This document shows, one piece after another, positions 37,458 through 47,545 of a stretch of 64,000 bases of DNA. The stretch covers positions 2,650,487 through 2,714,486 of the forward strand of contig NZ_CP083986.1 of NCBI RefSeq assembly GCF_020172685.1, given 5' to 3'. The translations under genes were made by a program, and so were the position numbers. The notes beneath the pieces were generated by a model. It was not told the DNA's origin. It ran no database searches and saw only the letters and a program-made list of their open reading frames with translations. Within the stretch, counting starts at the first letter, position 1. Each line of letters begins with the position of its first letter. The stretch comes from [Mycobacterium] nativiensis (GTDB lineage Bacteria; Actinomycetota; Actinomycetes; Mycobacteriales; Mycobacteriaceae).

Positions 37458-40400
37458 TCAGGGCTCGGTCTCGTCCTCCGGCGGTTGGGTCACGGTCAGC
37501 ATCTCGGTGGACGGGTCCGCGGCCGGTTCTGCCGGCCCCACGGACATCTCCGGGAACGCAGTGGCCACCATGTCCTCGAAAATCCAGTCCGGCGCGTCGG
37601 CCTGGCCGGCGGCGGCATCGGCTTCCGGTTCACCGACAGCTTCGGGTGCGCCGACGGCGCCCGATGCGCCGACGGCGGCAGCCACCGGAACGGCCGAACG
37701 CGACGCCCGCGCCGGATGCTCCCGCACGTTCAGCGGCCACCAGAACCACCGACCCAGCAGCGCCGCAACGGACGGCATCAGGAACGAGCGCACGATCAGG
37801 GTGTCGAACAGCAGGCCGAGCCCGATGGTGGTACCCACCTGGCCCACCACCCGCAAGTCACTGACCAGCATGGACGCCATGGTGAAGGCGAACACCAACC
37901 CTGCCGCGGTGACGACCTTGCCGGTGCCGCCCATCGCTCGGATGATGCCGGTCTTGAGCCCGGCACTCATCTCCTCCTTGAATCGGGCGACCAACAGCAG
38001 GTTGTAGTCACAGCCCACCGCCAGCAGGATGATCACCGACATCACCATCACCAGCCAATGCAGGTTGATGCCGAAGATGTACTGCCACACCAATACCGAC
38101 AGCCCGACGGACGCCCCCAACGAGGCCAGCACCGTTCCGACGATCACCAGCGAGGCGATAAAGCTGCGTGTGATCAACAGCATGATGATGAAAATGATTG
38201 CCAGCGAAGTGATCCCGGCGATCAGCAGGTCATAGTCGGCGATTCCCTGCAGGTCGTTGAACAGTGCCGCGGTGCCTGCCACATAGACCTTGGCAGTCGA
38301 CAACGGTGTGCCCTTGAGGGATTCGGTGGCGGCCTTCTTGATCAGGTTCACCCGTGCCATACCGTCCGGGGTCGCCGGGTAGCCGTCGTGGGTGATGAAG
38401 AAGCGCGCCGCGTGCCCGTCCGGCGACAGGAACAGCTGGATCACCCGTTTGAAGTCCGGGTTGTCGAATGCTTCCCGGGGCAGGTAGAACGAGTCGTCGC
38501 TCTTGGCGGCGTCGAAGTCCTGGCCCATCGCGGCCGAATCCCCGCCGACTTCCTCGGCCTGCGCCATGATCCCGGACATCGTGCTGTTCAGCGTCAGCAT
38601 CATGGTCTGCAGGCTGCGCATCGCGGCAATCTGCGCCGGCATCATATCGAGCAGTTGCGGCGTCACCGCATCGACGTTGCTCATGACCGGCGCCAGCTCG
38701 TTGATCTTGTCGGTGAGCAGGTTGGCACTGTCCATCGACGCGTATGCCGACCGCAACGACAAACACGTCGGATCGCCACGGCAATCCTGTTGCGAGGAAA
38801 CCGATTCGCGCAGCAGCTTGGAGGAATTGTTGAAATCGGCCATGTGCCTGCGCATCTCCGCGGCCACGTCCATCGCCTCGTGCGAGACACCGGTCGCTTC
38901 GTGCGTGTTATCGGCCATCTGCTGCATAAGGCCATACATTCGTTGCAGCGAGGCGATGGTGCCCTCAAGATCGTCGGCCTGCTTGCGCATGTCGGTGACC
39001 CGACTCTTGACGAAGTCCAGGTTCTGCATCTGCCCGGCGTTCTGCATGCTGAGCAGGAACGGGATCGAGGTGTGCCCCAGCGGGGCCCCCTCCGGCCGCG
39101 TCACCCCCTGCACCAGTGCCACACCCTCGACCGCGAAGACACTCTTGGCCAGCTTGTTGAGCACCAGGAAGTCCGCCGAGTTGCGCATGTCGCGATCGGC
39201 TTCGACCAGCAGCACCTCCGGCAGCAGCCGCGATTCCGGGAAGTGCCGCGACGCGGCGGCCCAGCCGAGGTTGGCCGGGGTGTCCTTCGGAATGAAGGAC
39301 GGGTCCTTGTAGCTCACCTGATAGCCGGGCAGCGCCAGCAGTCCGATCAGCGCAACTGCGCTGGCAGCCACGAAGATCGGACCGGGCCACCTCACGATCG
39401 CGGTGCCGATCTTGCGCCAGCCGCGGTCCGACATCTTGCGTCGGGGCTCCAACAGACCGTAGCGACTGGCGACGGTCAGGACCGCCGGAACCAGCGTCAG
39501 CGCGATGGCCACCGCGACGAGCATTCCGACCGCGCACGGGATACCCATGGTCTGAAAGACCGGCAACCGGGTGAAGCTCAAACACAAGGTTGCGCCGGCG
39601 ATCGTCAGGCCCGACGCCAGCACCACATGGGCGACCCCGCGGTAAGTGGTGTAATACGCCGTTTCCGGGTCCTCACCGGCGTGCCGGGCCTCGTGATAGC
39701 GACCGATGAAGAAGATGCCGTAGTCGGTACCGGCGGCGATCGCCAACGTCACCAAGATGTTGATCGCGAACGTGGACAACCCGATCAGGCCGACGTGTCC
39801 CAGGAAAGCGACGATCCCGCGCGCCGCGGCCAGCTCGATACCGACCACGGCCAACAGCAGAGCGACGGTGCTGAACGAGCGATAGAGCAGCATCAACATC
39901 AGCGTGATGACCGAAACGGTGGCCAGCAGGATCTTCAGCACCGCACGGTCACCGCTGGTGTTCATGTCGGTGACCATGGGGGCCGGACCGGTGACGTAAG
40001 CCCGGACGCCCGGCGGCGCCGGTGTGCGGTTCACGATGTCCCGGACCGCTTCGACGGAGTCGTTGGCCAGCGCCTCACCCTGGTTTCCGGCGAGGTTCAG
40101 CTGGACCAGCGCCGCCTTGCCGTCGGCACTTTGGGCTCCGCCCGCGGTGAGCGGGTCTCCCCAGAAGTCCTGGATGTGCTGGATGTGTTTCGTGTCGGCA
40201 TTGAGCTGAGCAATCAGCTCGTTGTAGTAGCGGTGGGCGGATTCGCCCAGGGGCTCGTCACCCTCGATGACGATCATCGCCGCGCTGTCGGTGTTCGACT
40301 CCTGGAATACGTGCCCCAGCCGCGCCATCGCCTGAATGGACGGTGCGTCCTTGGCGCTCAACGAAACCGGGTGCTCCTTGGCGACCTGTTCCAGTGCCGG

Positions 40401-40517
40401 AACCGCCAGGCTCACCAACAGTGTGATCGCCACCCAGCCCAGGATGATGGGCAGGGCGAACCTGCGGACCAACCCCGGTGCGGATGGCCGACTACGACTC
40501 GGATGGTGCGTCTTCAT
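37458..40517 (-). CDS. MmpL-family RND lipid transporter
   Basis: Inner-membrane transporter of 1019 aa. It has twelve predicted helices with the two Asp-Tyr pairs of MmpL proteins ([14 protein letters not shown] and [14 protein letters not shown]), two large periplasmic loops, and a cytoplasmic Pro/Ala/Glu-rich tail of about 90 residues. A long coiled segment lies in the second loop. MmpL proteins export envelope lipids. No MmpS partner is adjacent. ATG 40517 ([12 protein letters not shown]) is chosen. It lies 69 bp downstream of the flavin monooxygenase on the same strand, so both may serve one lipid. Confidence 0.93.
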   Translation of the reverse strand: MKTHHPSRSRPSAPGLVRRFALPIILGWVAITLLVSLAVPALEQVAKEHPVSLSAKDAPSIQAMARLGHVFQESNTDSAAMIVIEGDEPLGESAHRYYNELIAQLNADTKHIQHIQDFWGDPLTAGGAQSADGKAALVQLNLAGNQGEALANDSVEAVRDIVNRTPAPPGVRAYVTGPAPMVTDMNTSGDRAVLKILLATVSVITLMLMLLYRSFSTVALLLAVVGIELAAARGIVAFLGHVGLIGLSTFAINILVTLAIAAGTDYGIFFIGRYHEARHAGEDPETAYYTTYRGVAHVVLASGLTIAGATLCLSFTRLPVFQTMGIPCAVGMLVAVAIALTLVPAVLTVASRYGLLEPRRKMSDRGWRKIGTAIVRWPGPIFVAASAVALIGLLALPGYQVSYKDPSFIPKDTPANLGWAAASRHFPESRLLPEVLLVEADRDMRNSADFLVLNKLAKSVFAVEGVALVQGVTRPEGAPLGHTSIPFLLSMQNAGQMQNLDFVKSRVTDMRKQADDLEGTIASLQRMYGLMQQMADNTHEATGVSHEAMDVAAEMRRHMADFNNSSKLLRESVSSQQDCRGDPTCLSLRSAYASMDSANLLTDKINELAPVMSNVDAVTPQLLDMMPAQIAAMRSLQTMMLTLNSTMSGIMAQAEEVGGDSAAMGQDFDAAKSDDSFYLPREAFDNPDFKRVIQLFLSPDGHAARFFITHDGYPATPDGMARVNLIKKAATESLKGTPLSTAKVYVAGTAALFNDLQGIADYDLLIAGITSLAIIFIIMLLITRSFIASLVIVGTVLASLGASVGLSVLVWQYIFGINLHWLVMVMSVIILLAVGCDYNLLLVARFKEEMSAGLKTGIIRAMGGTGKVVTAAGLVFAFTMASMLVSDLRVVGQVGTTIGLGLLFDTLIVRSFLMPSVAALLGRWFWWPLNVREHPARASRSAVPVAAAVGASGAVGAPEAVGEPEADAAAGQADAPDWIFEDMVATAFPEMSVGPAEPAADPSTEMLTVTQPPEDETEP

Positions 40518-40586
40518 CGGCCCCTCACCAGAAGAAATACCCAAGCGATCACTTTAACCCCCAGTTCAGGACCGCGACGGCAGAAA

Positions 40587-42074
40587 TTACCCGATCAGGT
40601 AGTCAGACAGCGGGAAGTGGTCCTGCTCCTTCACCGCGCTGCGCACCGAGGTCGGCCGGAACAGCGGGGCCTCCCCGGTGCTCTGGTTGAACCAGTAGGA
40701 ATTCGAGGTCGCGCAGTTGCCGAGATGGAACACCGAGCTGTCCAGCAGCCCCATCATCCGCTCGTAGAACCGGGCGTTGGCCTCCTCGGTGACTTCGAAC
40801 GTGCGCGCCCCCCGGCGCTGCACCTCGCCGAACAGCCGATTCATGTGCCGAGTCTGGTATTCCACGGTGTTGAACCAGGACAACCCGACCCACGAGAACG
40901 GGCTGGCCATGTTGATGAAGTTCGGGAACTGCGGGGCCGTCATGCCCTGATAGGCCTGGAAACGGGTCTCACGCCACCATTTGCCCAGGTTGCGACCGCC
41001 GCGCCCGATCACCTCGATCGCCGGCAGGTTGCCCTCCCAGACGTCGTATCCCGTCGCCAGCACCAGGGTGTCGATCTCGCGCTTGGTGCCGTCCCGCGCC
41101 ACGACGCCGTCGGGTTCGATCCGCTCGATCCCCTCGGTCACCAGGTGCACATTCGGCCTGGCGAAGGTCGGGTAGTAGTCGTTGGAGATCGACGGACGCT
41201 TGCAGCCGAAGTCGAAATCGGGCCGCATCTTGTCGGCGAGTTCACGATCCTGCACCCCGCGGCGCCGATGCAGCGCCGATTGGGCCGCCATCGCCTTGTT
41301 GAGGAACTTGAAGCGCCGGTAGCGCCACATGGTCAGGACCATCATGAAGTCGGTGGTGTTGTCGGTGAGCCACCGCACGATGCGCTGGGTGAACGGCACC
41401 CGGGCGAACATCCGCTGCGCCACGGGCGGAAATACCACGTCGGACTTGGGCGTCACCAGGATCGGGGTGCGCTGATACACCGTCAGATCGGCGACCTCTT
41501 TGGCCAACTCGGGGATCACCTGGATCCCGGTGGACCCGGTTCCGATGACCGCCGCCCGACGGCCCGCCATCGAGTAATCGTGGTCCCACTCGGCGGTGTG
41601 CACGATATGGCCGGCGAACGTCTCGATGCCGGGGATCTCGGGGATCTTCGGCTGGCACAGGAAGCCGGTGGCCACGATGAGGAACTGCGAGGTCAGCGTC
41701 TCACCGCCGGCCAACGCCACCCGCCACACCTGGGCCTCCTCGTCCCACTGGGCGCCGTCGACCGTGGTGTTGAAGCGCATGAAGCGCGTCACGTCATATT
41801 TGTCGGCCACATGCTCGGCGTAGGCCTGGACCTCGTTACCGGGGGCGAACAGCCGCGACCAGTAGGGGTTGGGCTCGAACCAGTAGGAATAAGTAGTAGA
41901 GGGCTGGTCGACGGAGAGTCCCGGGTAGTGGTTGACCCGCCATGTTCCGCCGAGTCCGTCCAGGCGGTCGACGATCAGAATGTTGTCGTAGCCCAGCTTG
42001 TTGAGTTGAATCGCCGTACCGATTCCACCGAAGCCCGCGCCAACGATGATGGCGTCGTATTGCTGGGTCCCCAT
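40587..42074 (-). CDS. Baeyer-Villiger-type flavin monooxygenase
   Basis: FAD/NADPH monooxygenase of 495 aa. The FAD motif is IIVGAGFGGIGTAIQL, the Baeyer-Villiger fingerprint FxGxxxHxxxW appears as FAGHIVHTAEWD, and the NADPH motif is AVIGTGSTGIQVIPEL. It would oxidise ketones to esters or hydroxylate a soft heteroatom; the substrate is unknown. It begins MGTQQYDAIIVG and precedes the MmpL gene on the same strand. The AurF-like oxygenase is transcribed divergently. Confidence 0.92.
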   Translation of the reverse strand: MGTQQYDAIIVGAGFGGIGTAIQLNKLGYDNILIVDRLDGLGGTWRVNHYPGLSVDQPSTTYSYWFEPNPYWSRLFAPGNEVQAYAEHVADKYDVTRFMRFNTTVDGAQWDEEAQVWRVALAGGETLTSQFLIVATGFLCQPKIPEIPGIETFAGHIVHTAEWDHDYSMAGRRAAVIGTGSTGIQVIPELAKEVADLTVYQRTPILVTPKSDVVFPPVAQRMFARVPFTQRIVRWLTDNTTDFMMVLTMWRYRRFKFLNKAMAAQSALHRRRGVQDRELADKMRPDFDFGCKRPSISNDYYPTFARPNVHLVTEGIERIEPDGVVARDGTKREIDTLVLATGYDVWEGNLPAIEVIGRGGRNLGKWWRETRFQAYQGMTAPQFPNFINMASPFSWVGLSWFNTVEYQTRHMNRLFGEVQRRGARTFEVTEEANARFYERMMGLLDSSVFHLGNCATSNSYWFNQSTGEAPLFRPTSVRSAVKEQDHFPLSDYLIG

Positions 42075-42242
42075 AAGGACGACACGGTACCGCAAGAAAG
42101 CCAGATCTCGCTGGTCGCGCAGCTCAGCCGAACCGCGCTCAGCCGGGCCCGAAGGTCAAGCTTCGGACGCTGCCCGATCGCGACTTGGCCGCGGGATGGC
42201 GGCAATCACACCACAGCGGCGCGCCAAGCCTTAGGGTTTTGC

Positions 42243-42273
42243 CAAACTCGGCTGTAAGCTTCAAACTCGGCTG
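42243..42273. repeat. 12-bp direct repeats before the AurF-like gene
   Basis: CAAACTCGGCTG occurs at 42243-42254 and at 42262-42273, a 19-bp period that is close to two helical turns. It is in the 205-bp divergent gap between the monooxygenase and the AurF-like gene, just before the latter's ATG. It may be a regulator site. The rest of the gap shows no gene. Confidence 0.4.
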
Positions 42274-42279
42274 CGCCCC

Positions 42280-43407
42280 ATGGCGGTGCGGGCCTGGGAA
42301 GAGGATGGTTCCGAGATGCCGACCGTCGTGAACGACATCTGCTGGCTACTGGCCGGCATGCTTGCGGTGTCCTCTATTCCCTGCGCTGCTTTATACCTGG
42401 TGCGACGCTGGAAAAGGGCCATGGACGTCGGCGGCGACGGGGCGTACCGCGAGATTCTCGCGACGCTCTCCGACAGTTCGGTGCGGCGCAACTTCAACCC
42501 GTACGTGGACATCGAATGGGATTCGCCCGAACTCGCCGTCCGCTCGGACGACGCGAGCTGGGTCCTGTCAACGACGGACCCGTTGGGGCGCCACCCGTGG
42601 TACCAGGCGCAGCCCTTGCAGAAGAAGATCGCGATGGGCATGTGGCGACAGGCCAACATGGCCAAGGTCGGCGTGCAGTTCGAGGGCATTCTGGTTCGGG
42701 GCCTGATGCACTACACGTTCTGGATCCCGAACGGCTCCCCGGAATACCGCTACTGCCTGCATGAGTGCATCGAAGAGTGCAACCACACCCTGATGTTCCA
42801 GGAGTTGATCAACCGCATCGGGATCGATGTCCCCGGAATGCCGCGCTGGCTGCGGCTGTTGTCTCCGGTCGTCCCGCTCTACGCCGGACCGCTGCCCAAC
42901 TCGTTCTTCTTCGGGGTTCTGGCGGGCGAGGTGCCCTTCGACTACCTGCAGACCAATGCGCTGCGCGAGGACGTGACGGTCCATCCGATCGTCCGGCGAA
43001 TGATCGGCATCCACGTCGCCGAAGAGGCACGCCACATCTCGTTCGCGCACAAGTACCTGGAGCGGCGGGTACCACAACTGTGGTGGAGCAGCAGGTTCAT
43101 GCTCTCGCTGTACGTGCCGGTTGTCATGCGGATGCTCGGCCAGGCGATGGTGGTGCCGCCCCGCCAGTTCTTCCGCACGTTCGATATTCCGCGGTCAGCA
43201 CGCCGGGAGTGGTTCTTCGGCGCACCGGATGCACGCCAGTCCTGGCGGGACATGTTCGCCGACGTTCGGATGCTCTGCACCGAACTGGGTCTGATGAATC
43301 CCGCGGCGCGCCTGATGTGGCGCATCTGCAAGATCGACGGGGCCCCGTCGCGGTACCGCGGGGAACCTCAGCGCGCGCAGGTGCCGATGCGCGTTACCGG
43401 CGTCTAG
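42280..43407 (+). CDS. AurF-like diiron N-oxygenase
   Basis: Non-haem diiron oxygenase of up to 375 aa of the AurF/CmlI type (p-aminobenzoate N-oxygenase family), which oxidises amines to nitro or nitroso groups. Iron-ligand motifs are in LHECIEECNHTLMFQ and HVAEEARHISFAH. A hydrophobic N-terminal segment (about residues 19-38) suggests membrane anchoring. ATG 42316, after GAAGAGGA, is an alternative start. It is followed by the first Rv2952-like methyltransferase and divergent from a flavin monooxygenase. The substrate is unknown; hydroxylation of a lipid is also possible. Confidence 0.82.
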   Translation: MAVRAWEEDGSEMPTVVNDICWLLAGMLAVSSIPCAALYLVRRWKRAMDVGGDGAYREILATLSDSSVRRNFNPYVDIEWDSPELAVRSDDASWVLSTTDPLGRHPWYQAQPLQKKIAMGMWRQANMAKVGVQFEGILVRGLMHYTFWIPNGSPEYRYCLHECIEECNHTLMFQELINRIGIDVPGMPRWLRLLSPVVPLYAGPLPNSFFFGVLAGEVPFDYLQTNALREDVTVHPIVRRMIGIHVAEEARHISFAHKYLERRVPQLWWSSRFMLSLYVPVVMRMLGQAMVVPPRQFFRTFDIPRSARREWFFGAPDARQSWRDMFADVRMLCTELGLMNPAARLMWRICKIDGAPSRYRGEPQRAQVPMRVTGV

Positions 43408-43426
43408 AGCACCCGCTGAGCTGTGC

Positions 43427-43432
43427 CATACT
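43427..43432 (+). promoter_or_regulatory. -10 element of a likely leaderless mRNA (mtf1)
   Basis: CATACT ends 6 nt before the ATG of the first methyltransferase, so transcription would begin at the start codon. The same hexamer at the same distance precedes the second methyltransferase. No ribosome-binding site is seen, which fits a leaderless mRNA, common in mycobacteria. Confidence 0.45.
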
Positions 43433-43438
43433 TTCGGT

Positions 43439-44272
43439 ATGGTGCGTTCCCCATCTGAGACCTTGGAAAAAGTCGGCGCCGATCTGGTCTACCGGATCTC
43501 GGCAATGCCGCTGTACAAGAAGGCCTTTAAGTACTGGTACCCGTTCATGACCAAGCGGATGGGACACGACGACGTCGTCTTCCTCAACTGGGGTTACGAG
43601 CAGGACCCGCCGCTGGGCCTCAAGCTCGACGAGGCCGATGAAGAGAACCGGTACTCGATCCAGCTCTACCACCAGACCGCCACCCAGATCGACCTGGCCG
43701 GCAAGAACGTGCTCGAGGTCAGCTCCGGCCACGGCGGCGGTGCCTCCTTCCTGGCCCGCACGCTGGCGCCCGCGTCCTACACCGGCCTGGACTTCAACCC
43801 CGACGGCGTGGCTTTCTGCCAGAAGCGCCACCAGGTGCCGGGCTTGGAGTTCGTGCAGGGTGACGCGCTGAACCTGCCGTTCCCGGACAATTCGTTCGAC
43901 GCGGTGGTCAACGTCGAGGCCTCGCACATCTACCCGGACTTCGCACAGTTCGTCCGCGAGGTGGGCCGGGTGCTGCGTCCCGGTGGGCACTTCCTGCACA
44001 CCGACTTCCGCGCCAAGGAAGACATCGAGTCCTGGCAGCAGACCCTGGCCACCCCGCCGCTGCGGCTGGTCAACGAGCGCGACATCAGTCGCGAGGTCGT
44101 TCGCGGCCTCGCGGCCAACTCGCCGCGCTCCAACGATCTGATCAACGAGCGGATGCCGTTCTTCCTGCGCCGCTTCGCCCGGGAATTCGCGGTGGTCGAG
44201 GGGTCGCTGTTCTACCGTGACCTGGACCGCGGCGAGATCACCTACCGCATCTTCGACCTCGTCAAGGACTGA
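43439..44272 (+). CDS. Rv2952-like lipid O-methyltransferase 1
   Basis: Class I SAM methyltransferase of 277 aa. From memory it is closely similar to Rv2952, which methylates phthiotriol and phenolphthiotriol. Shared blocks are YWYPFMTKRMGHDDVVFLNW, VLEVSSGHGGGASFLA (SAM motif I) and FVQGDALNLPFPDNSFDAV. The target is likely a hydroxyl on a long-chain lipid. It follows the AurF-like gene by 31 bp and ends at a strong terminator. Confidence 0.88.
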   Translation: MVRSPSETLEKVGADLVYRISAMPLYKKAFKYWYPFMTKRMGHDDVVFLNWGYEQDPPLGLKLDEADEENRYSIQLYHQTATQIDLAGKNVLEVSSGHGGGASFLARTLAPASYTGLDFNPDGVAFCQKRHQVPGLEFVQGDALNLPFPDNSFDAVVNVEASHIYPDFAQFVREVGRVLRPGGHFLHTDFRAKEDIESWQQTLATPPLRLVNERDISREVVRGLAANSPRSNDLINERMPFFLRRFAREFAVVEGSLFYRDLDRGEITYRIFDLVKD

Positions 44273-44292
44273 GGGCAACAGAATCGTCGGAT

Positions 44293-44332
44293 CGCCGGAG
44301 CGGGCCGGGACGCCAGTCCCCCCGCTCCGGCG
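44293..44332 (+). terminator. rho-independent-type terminator after methyltransferase 1
   Basis: CGCCGGAGCGGG (44293-44304) pairs perfectly with CCCGCTCCGGCG (44321-44332) and is followed by CTTCTTTA. A 12-bp GC-rich stem with a T-containing tail suggests transcription stops before the P450 gene. Confidence 0.7.
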
Positions 44333-44449
44333 CTTCTTTAGGGACCGCCGACCCTTCAGCCGACGAACCAAACCGGGTTAGGGTGGCGGCTGCGCCCAAT
44401 CGCGGGGCCAATCGCACACACCCAACGATCGTGACGAGGGGCTTGCCAG

Positions 44450-45814
44450 ATGGACCAGAGGGAACTGACGCGCCGACTTCGATTCCGCGCCAGTCTGCTC
44501 AAGATCGGCACCGACGGGCTTATCGGGGTGGTCCGCGACCGGGCGACCGCCTACCGATACGCCTTGACCGGACGCGAGACCGCACCGCTGACCGATTTCG
44601 ACCCGTTCGCCCCCGAGACGATGCTCGACCCCTATCCGGGATACCGCACACTGCTCACCGGCCCCAAAGTCTGGTACAGCCGCAAACGCGGCATCTGGAT
44701 CATCCCGGGTTACGACGAGGTCCGGCAGGCGTTGCGCGACGACGAGGCGTTGTCCTCGGCACAGAGCCAGGCCCGCTTCCGGGTCCGTCTACAGACCATG
44801 AACGCCACCGACCCGCCGGTGCACACCCGGCTGCGCCGGTCGGTGTCGCGAGCCTTCACCCCCCGCGCCATGAAATCGTGGGAGATCAACATCAACCGCG
44901 TCGCCGACGAACTCGTTGCCGAGATGATCGGGCGCGGACGAGTCGAGATCGTGGCCGACTTGGCCAAACCGCTGCCGAACCGGCTGATCACGATGATGCT
45001 GGCGATACCGCAGGAAGACCGCCACCAGTTCCTGGAATGGGCGGACACGATCAATGAGGCCGCGTTCGCACCGCTGAATCTGCGCGGGATGGCGATGAAC
45101 ATGCGCTCGAGTCAGGCGGTCATCGCGATGCACCGCAGTCTCGACCCGATGATCAAGGCGCGCCGTGCCGTATCCGGCGACGACCTGATCTCGATGCTGG
45201 CGGCGCCCAGCGGCGACGACACCCTCTCCGATGACGAGGTGTTCTGGACCGCGTCGATGCTCGTCGGCGCCGGCAGCGAGACCACGACGAACCTGATCTC
45301 GGGCCTGTTTCTGACGCTGGCACAGCGTCCGGACGTCTACACGCGGCTGCGTGAACACCCCGAGTTGATTCCCGCAGCCATCGAAGAGCAGCTGCGGCTG
45401 GTCTCCCCGGTTCAGGGGTTCTACCGGACCGCAACCCGTGACTATCGGGTCGGCGACCACACCATCCCGGCAGGTGCGCGGGTGTTGATCCTGTACGCGG
45501 CCGCCAATCGCGATCCGCAGCACTACCCCGATCCCGACACCTTCGACTTGGACCGCAACCCGACCGACCACCTCGCGTTCGGTGGCGGTGCGCACTACTG
45601 TCTGGGCACGCACCTGACCCGGATCGAAGTGAGCCGGGTACTGACGCAGCTCATCCCCCATGTCAAGGCGATCCGGCTGGACGGTGAGCACCGCTACCTG
45701 GTGAATGCGACGATGCGCGGCCTAGAGCACCTGCCTGTCGAGTTGGTGCCCGCCGACGCCGACTCCGATGAGGCGGCGAGCGACTTACGATCCGGGTCCA
45801 CCGGCACCCGATGA
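44450..45814 (+). CDS. cytochrome P450
   Basis: P450 monooxygenase of 454 aa. The haem-binding loop is FGGGAHYCLGTHLTR with Cys384, the I-helix oxygen-binding motif is VGAGSETTTN, and the ExxR motif is EEQLR. It is soluble-type, with about 40 residues before the family core. The substrate is unknown. It overlaps the downstream SDR gene by ATGA, so the two should act on the same compound, for example hydroxylation and then oxidation or reduction. Confidence 0.95.
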   Translation: MDQRELTRRLRFRASLLKIGTDGLIGVVRDRATAYRYALTGRETAPLTDFDPFAPETMLDPYPGYRTLLTGPKVWYSRKRGIWIIPGYDEVRQALRDDEALSSAQSQARFRVRLQTMNATDPPVHTRLRRSVSRAFTPRAMKSWEININRVADELVAEMIGRGRVEIVADLAKPLPNRLITMMLAIPQEDRHQFLEWADTINEAAFAPLNLRGMAMNMRSSQAVIAMHRSLDPMIKARRAVSGDDLISMLAAPSGDDTLSDDEVFWTASMLVGAGSETTTNLISGLFLTLAQRPDVYTRLREHPELIPAAIEEQLRLVSPVQGFYRTATRDYRVGDHTIPAGARVLILYAAANRDPQHYPDPDTFDLDRNPTDHLAFGGGAHYCLGTHLTRIEVSRVLTQLIPHVKAIRLDGEHRYLVNATMRGLEHLPVELVPADADSDEAASDLRSGSTGTR

Positions 45815-46641
45815 CCGCCGAGCCGGTCGCCCTGGTCACCGGGGCGACTAGCGGTATCGGCGAAGCGACCGCAGACCGGCTTCAGGCTGCCGGGTATTGC
45901 GTCTACGCCGTCGGCCGCAATCCTGAAGCGCTGCAACGCCTGCAGTCGCGCGGGCTGGCGGCCCGCGCGCTCGATATCACCGACGAGCAGGCGGTGGAAC
46001 GCCTGATCGCGGAGATCATCGCCGAGCACGGCCGCGTGGACGTCTTGGTCAACTGCGCGGGGTTTCCGCTGACGTCGCCGCTCGAACAACTGCCGCTCGA
46101 TGACCTGCGCAACCTCTTTGAGACCAATGTGGTTGCAGCACTTCGCCTGTCGCAGGCGGTGCTGCCCGGAATGCGTGGCCGCGGGGCGGGGGTCATCGTC
46201 AACATCGGCAGCACCGGGGGCCGCTTCGCCAGCCCGGGCGCCGGCGGGTATCACGTGATCAAGTACGGCATGGAGGCACTGTCGCTGTCGTTGCGCGCCG
46301 AGGTGGCACCGTTCGGCGTTCGAGTGGTGCTGCTCGACCCGACCGCGGTGCACACCCCGTTCGTCACCTCGCAGCAGGAGGCACAGCCGTCCTACGCCGA
46401 CGACGACCCCTACGCGGCGTTCAAACGCCGTTACGCCGACAACACCCGCGAGCTGACCGCCAAGCGCGGGGTGATGATCGAGCCCGACGCCGTGGCCCGT
46501 GCCGTGGTGCGCGCTGTTCGGGCGCGCAACCCCAGACCGCGTTATGTCGTAGGCCTCTCCGGCAAGCTCACCGTGCTGGCTCGGGCTTTGCTGACCGACC
46601 GCATGTGGGACCGAATCCTGCTGCGCGGGTTACGCGACTGA
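45811..46641 (+). CDS. short-chain dehydrogenase/reductase
   Basis: SDR of 276 aa. The cofactor motif is LVTGATSGIGEATADRL, and the catalytic Ser and YxxxK are in NIGSTGGRFASPG and GGYHVIKYGMEAL. It is translationally coupled to the P450 through a 4-bp overlap. The substrate is unknown; an alcohol or ketone on a lipid is likely given the neighbours. Confidence 0.93.
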   Translation: MTAEPVALVTGATSGIGEATADRLQAAGYCVYAVGRNPEALQRLQSRGLAARALDITDEQAVERLIAEIIAEHGRVDVLVNCAGFPLTSPLEQLPLDDLRNLFETNVVAALRLSQAVLPGMRGRGAGVIVNIGSTGGRFASPGAGGYHVIKYGMEALSLSLRAEVAPFGVRVVLLDPTAVHTPFVTSQQEAQPSYADDDPYAAFKRRYADNTRELTAKRGVMIEPDAVARAVVRAVRARNPRPRYVVGLSGKLTVLARALLTDRMWDRILLRGLRD

Positions 46642-46667
46642 GGCTCCCGAGCCCCCCGACCCAGTCA

Positions 46668-46696
46668 CTGACCAGGCATACCGTCCGTGACATACT
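46668..46696 (+). promoter_or_regulatory. promoter of methyltransferase 2, leaderless type
   Basis: CTGACC (-35-like, 46668-46673), a 17-bp spacer and CATACT (-10-like, 46691-46696) lie before the ATG at 46703, with 6 nt between the -10 and the start codon. The -10 hexamer and spacing match those of methyltransferase 1. Confidence 0.5.
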
Positions 46697-46702
46697 TCCC
46701 GA

Positions 46703-47524
46703 ATGGCTACGATGAACCGCCTGATTTTTAATCCGGTTTCCCACCGCATCATGACGAATCCGTTCGTCTACCACTTGTTGTTCACCTCGTTCGTGACCAA
46801 GCGGTTCGCAACCCAGACCAAAATGCTCAGCGGTGACGACTGGCTGTTCCTGAACTACGGCTACGAAGAGGACCCGCCGATGGCGGTGCCGCTGGACGCC
46901 TCAGACGAGGCCAACCGCTTCTTCATTCAGCAGTACCACCGCACCGCCGCCCTGGCTGATATGGCCGGCAAGAAGGTGCTCGAGGTGAGCTGCGGCCACG
47001 GTGGCGGCGCGTCGTATGTGACCCGCACCTTCAAGCCCGCGTCCTACACCGGTCTGGACCTCAACGAGACCGCCATCGAGTTCTGCCGGGAGCGCCACCA
47101 GCTGCCCGGGATGGACTTCGTGCAGGGCGACGCCGAGAACCTGCCCTTCGAGGACGACTCGTTCGACGTGGTGTTCCAAGTGGAGGCATCGCACCTGTAC
47201 CCGCACCCGGCGAAGTTCTTCAACGGCGCGGCACGGGTTCTCGCTCCGGGCGGGCACTTCCTCTACACCGACTTCCGTCGGCGCAGCGAGCTGGCCCAGT
47301 GGGACGCCGAGCTGGCCGGCACCGGATTGCGCCTGGTGTCCGAAGAGGACATCAGCATGGACGTGTTGCGCGGCAACGAGAAGAACCTGGCCCGCAAGCA
47401 GGACATGATCGCCCACCACGGCGGCCTTGCCCGCTTCGCCAGCGCCGCGACCGACTGGACCTTCAACGGTGCGCTGAAGAACGGCGAGTTCGTCTACCGG
47501 CTGTACCACTTCACCAAGGACTGA
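46703..47524 (+). CDS. Rv2952-like lipid O-methyltransferase 2
   Basis: Protein of 273 aa that is a paralogue of the gene at 43439, with DDWLFLNYGYEEDPPMAVPL, VLEVSCGHGGGASYVT and FVQGDAENLPFEDDSFDVVF. It matches Rv2952 even more closely in these blocks, by memory. Two copies suggest methylation of two hydroxyls or of two lipid forms. It is convergent with the SDR-hydrolase gene. Confidence 0.88.
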   Translation: MATMNRLIFNPVSHRIMTNPFVYHLLFTSFVTKRFATQTKMLSGDDWLFLNYGYEEDPPMAVPLDASDEANRFFIQQYHRTAALADMAGKKVLEVSCGHGGGASYVTRTFKPASYTGLDLNETAIEFCRERHQLPGMDFVQGDAENLPFEDDSFDVVFQVEASHLYPHPAKFFNGAARVLAPGGHFLYTDFRRRSELAQWDAELAGTGLRLVSEEDISMDVLRGNEKNLARKQDMIAHHGGLARFASAATDWTFNGALKNGEFVYRLYHFTKD

Positions 47525-47545
47525 CGTCCTGGCGAACGGCTTGGG

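Noticed and set aside
36519..42257. 1912-codon open frame on the plus strand
   Set aside because: It runs opposite the hemerythrins, OsmC, MmpL and the monooxygenase. It is a GC-rich shadow with no domain; the minus-strand genes carry all the motifs.
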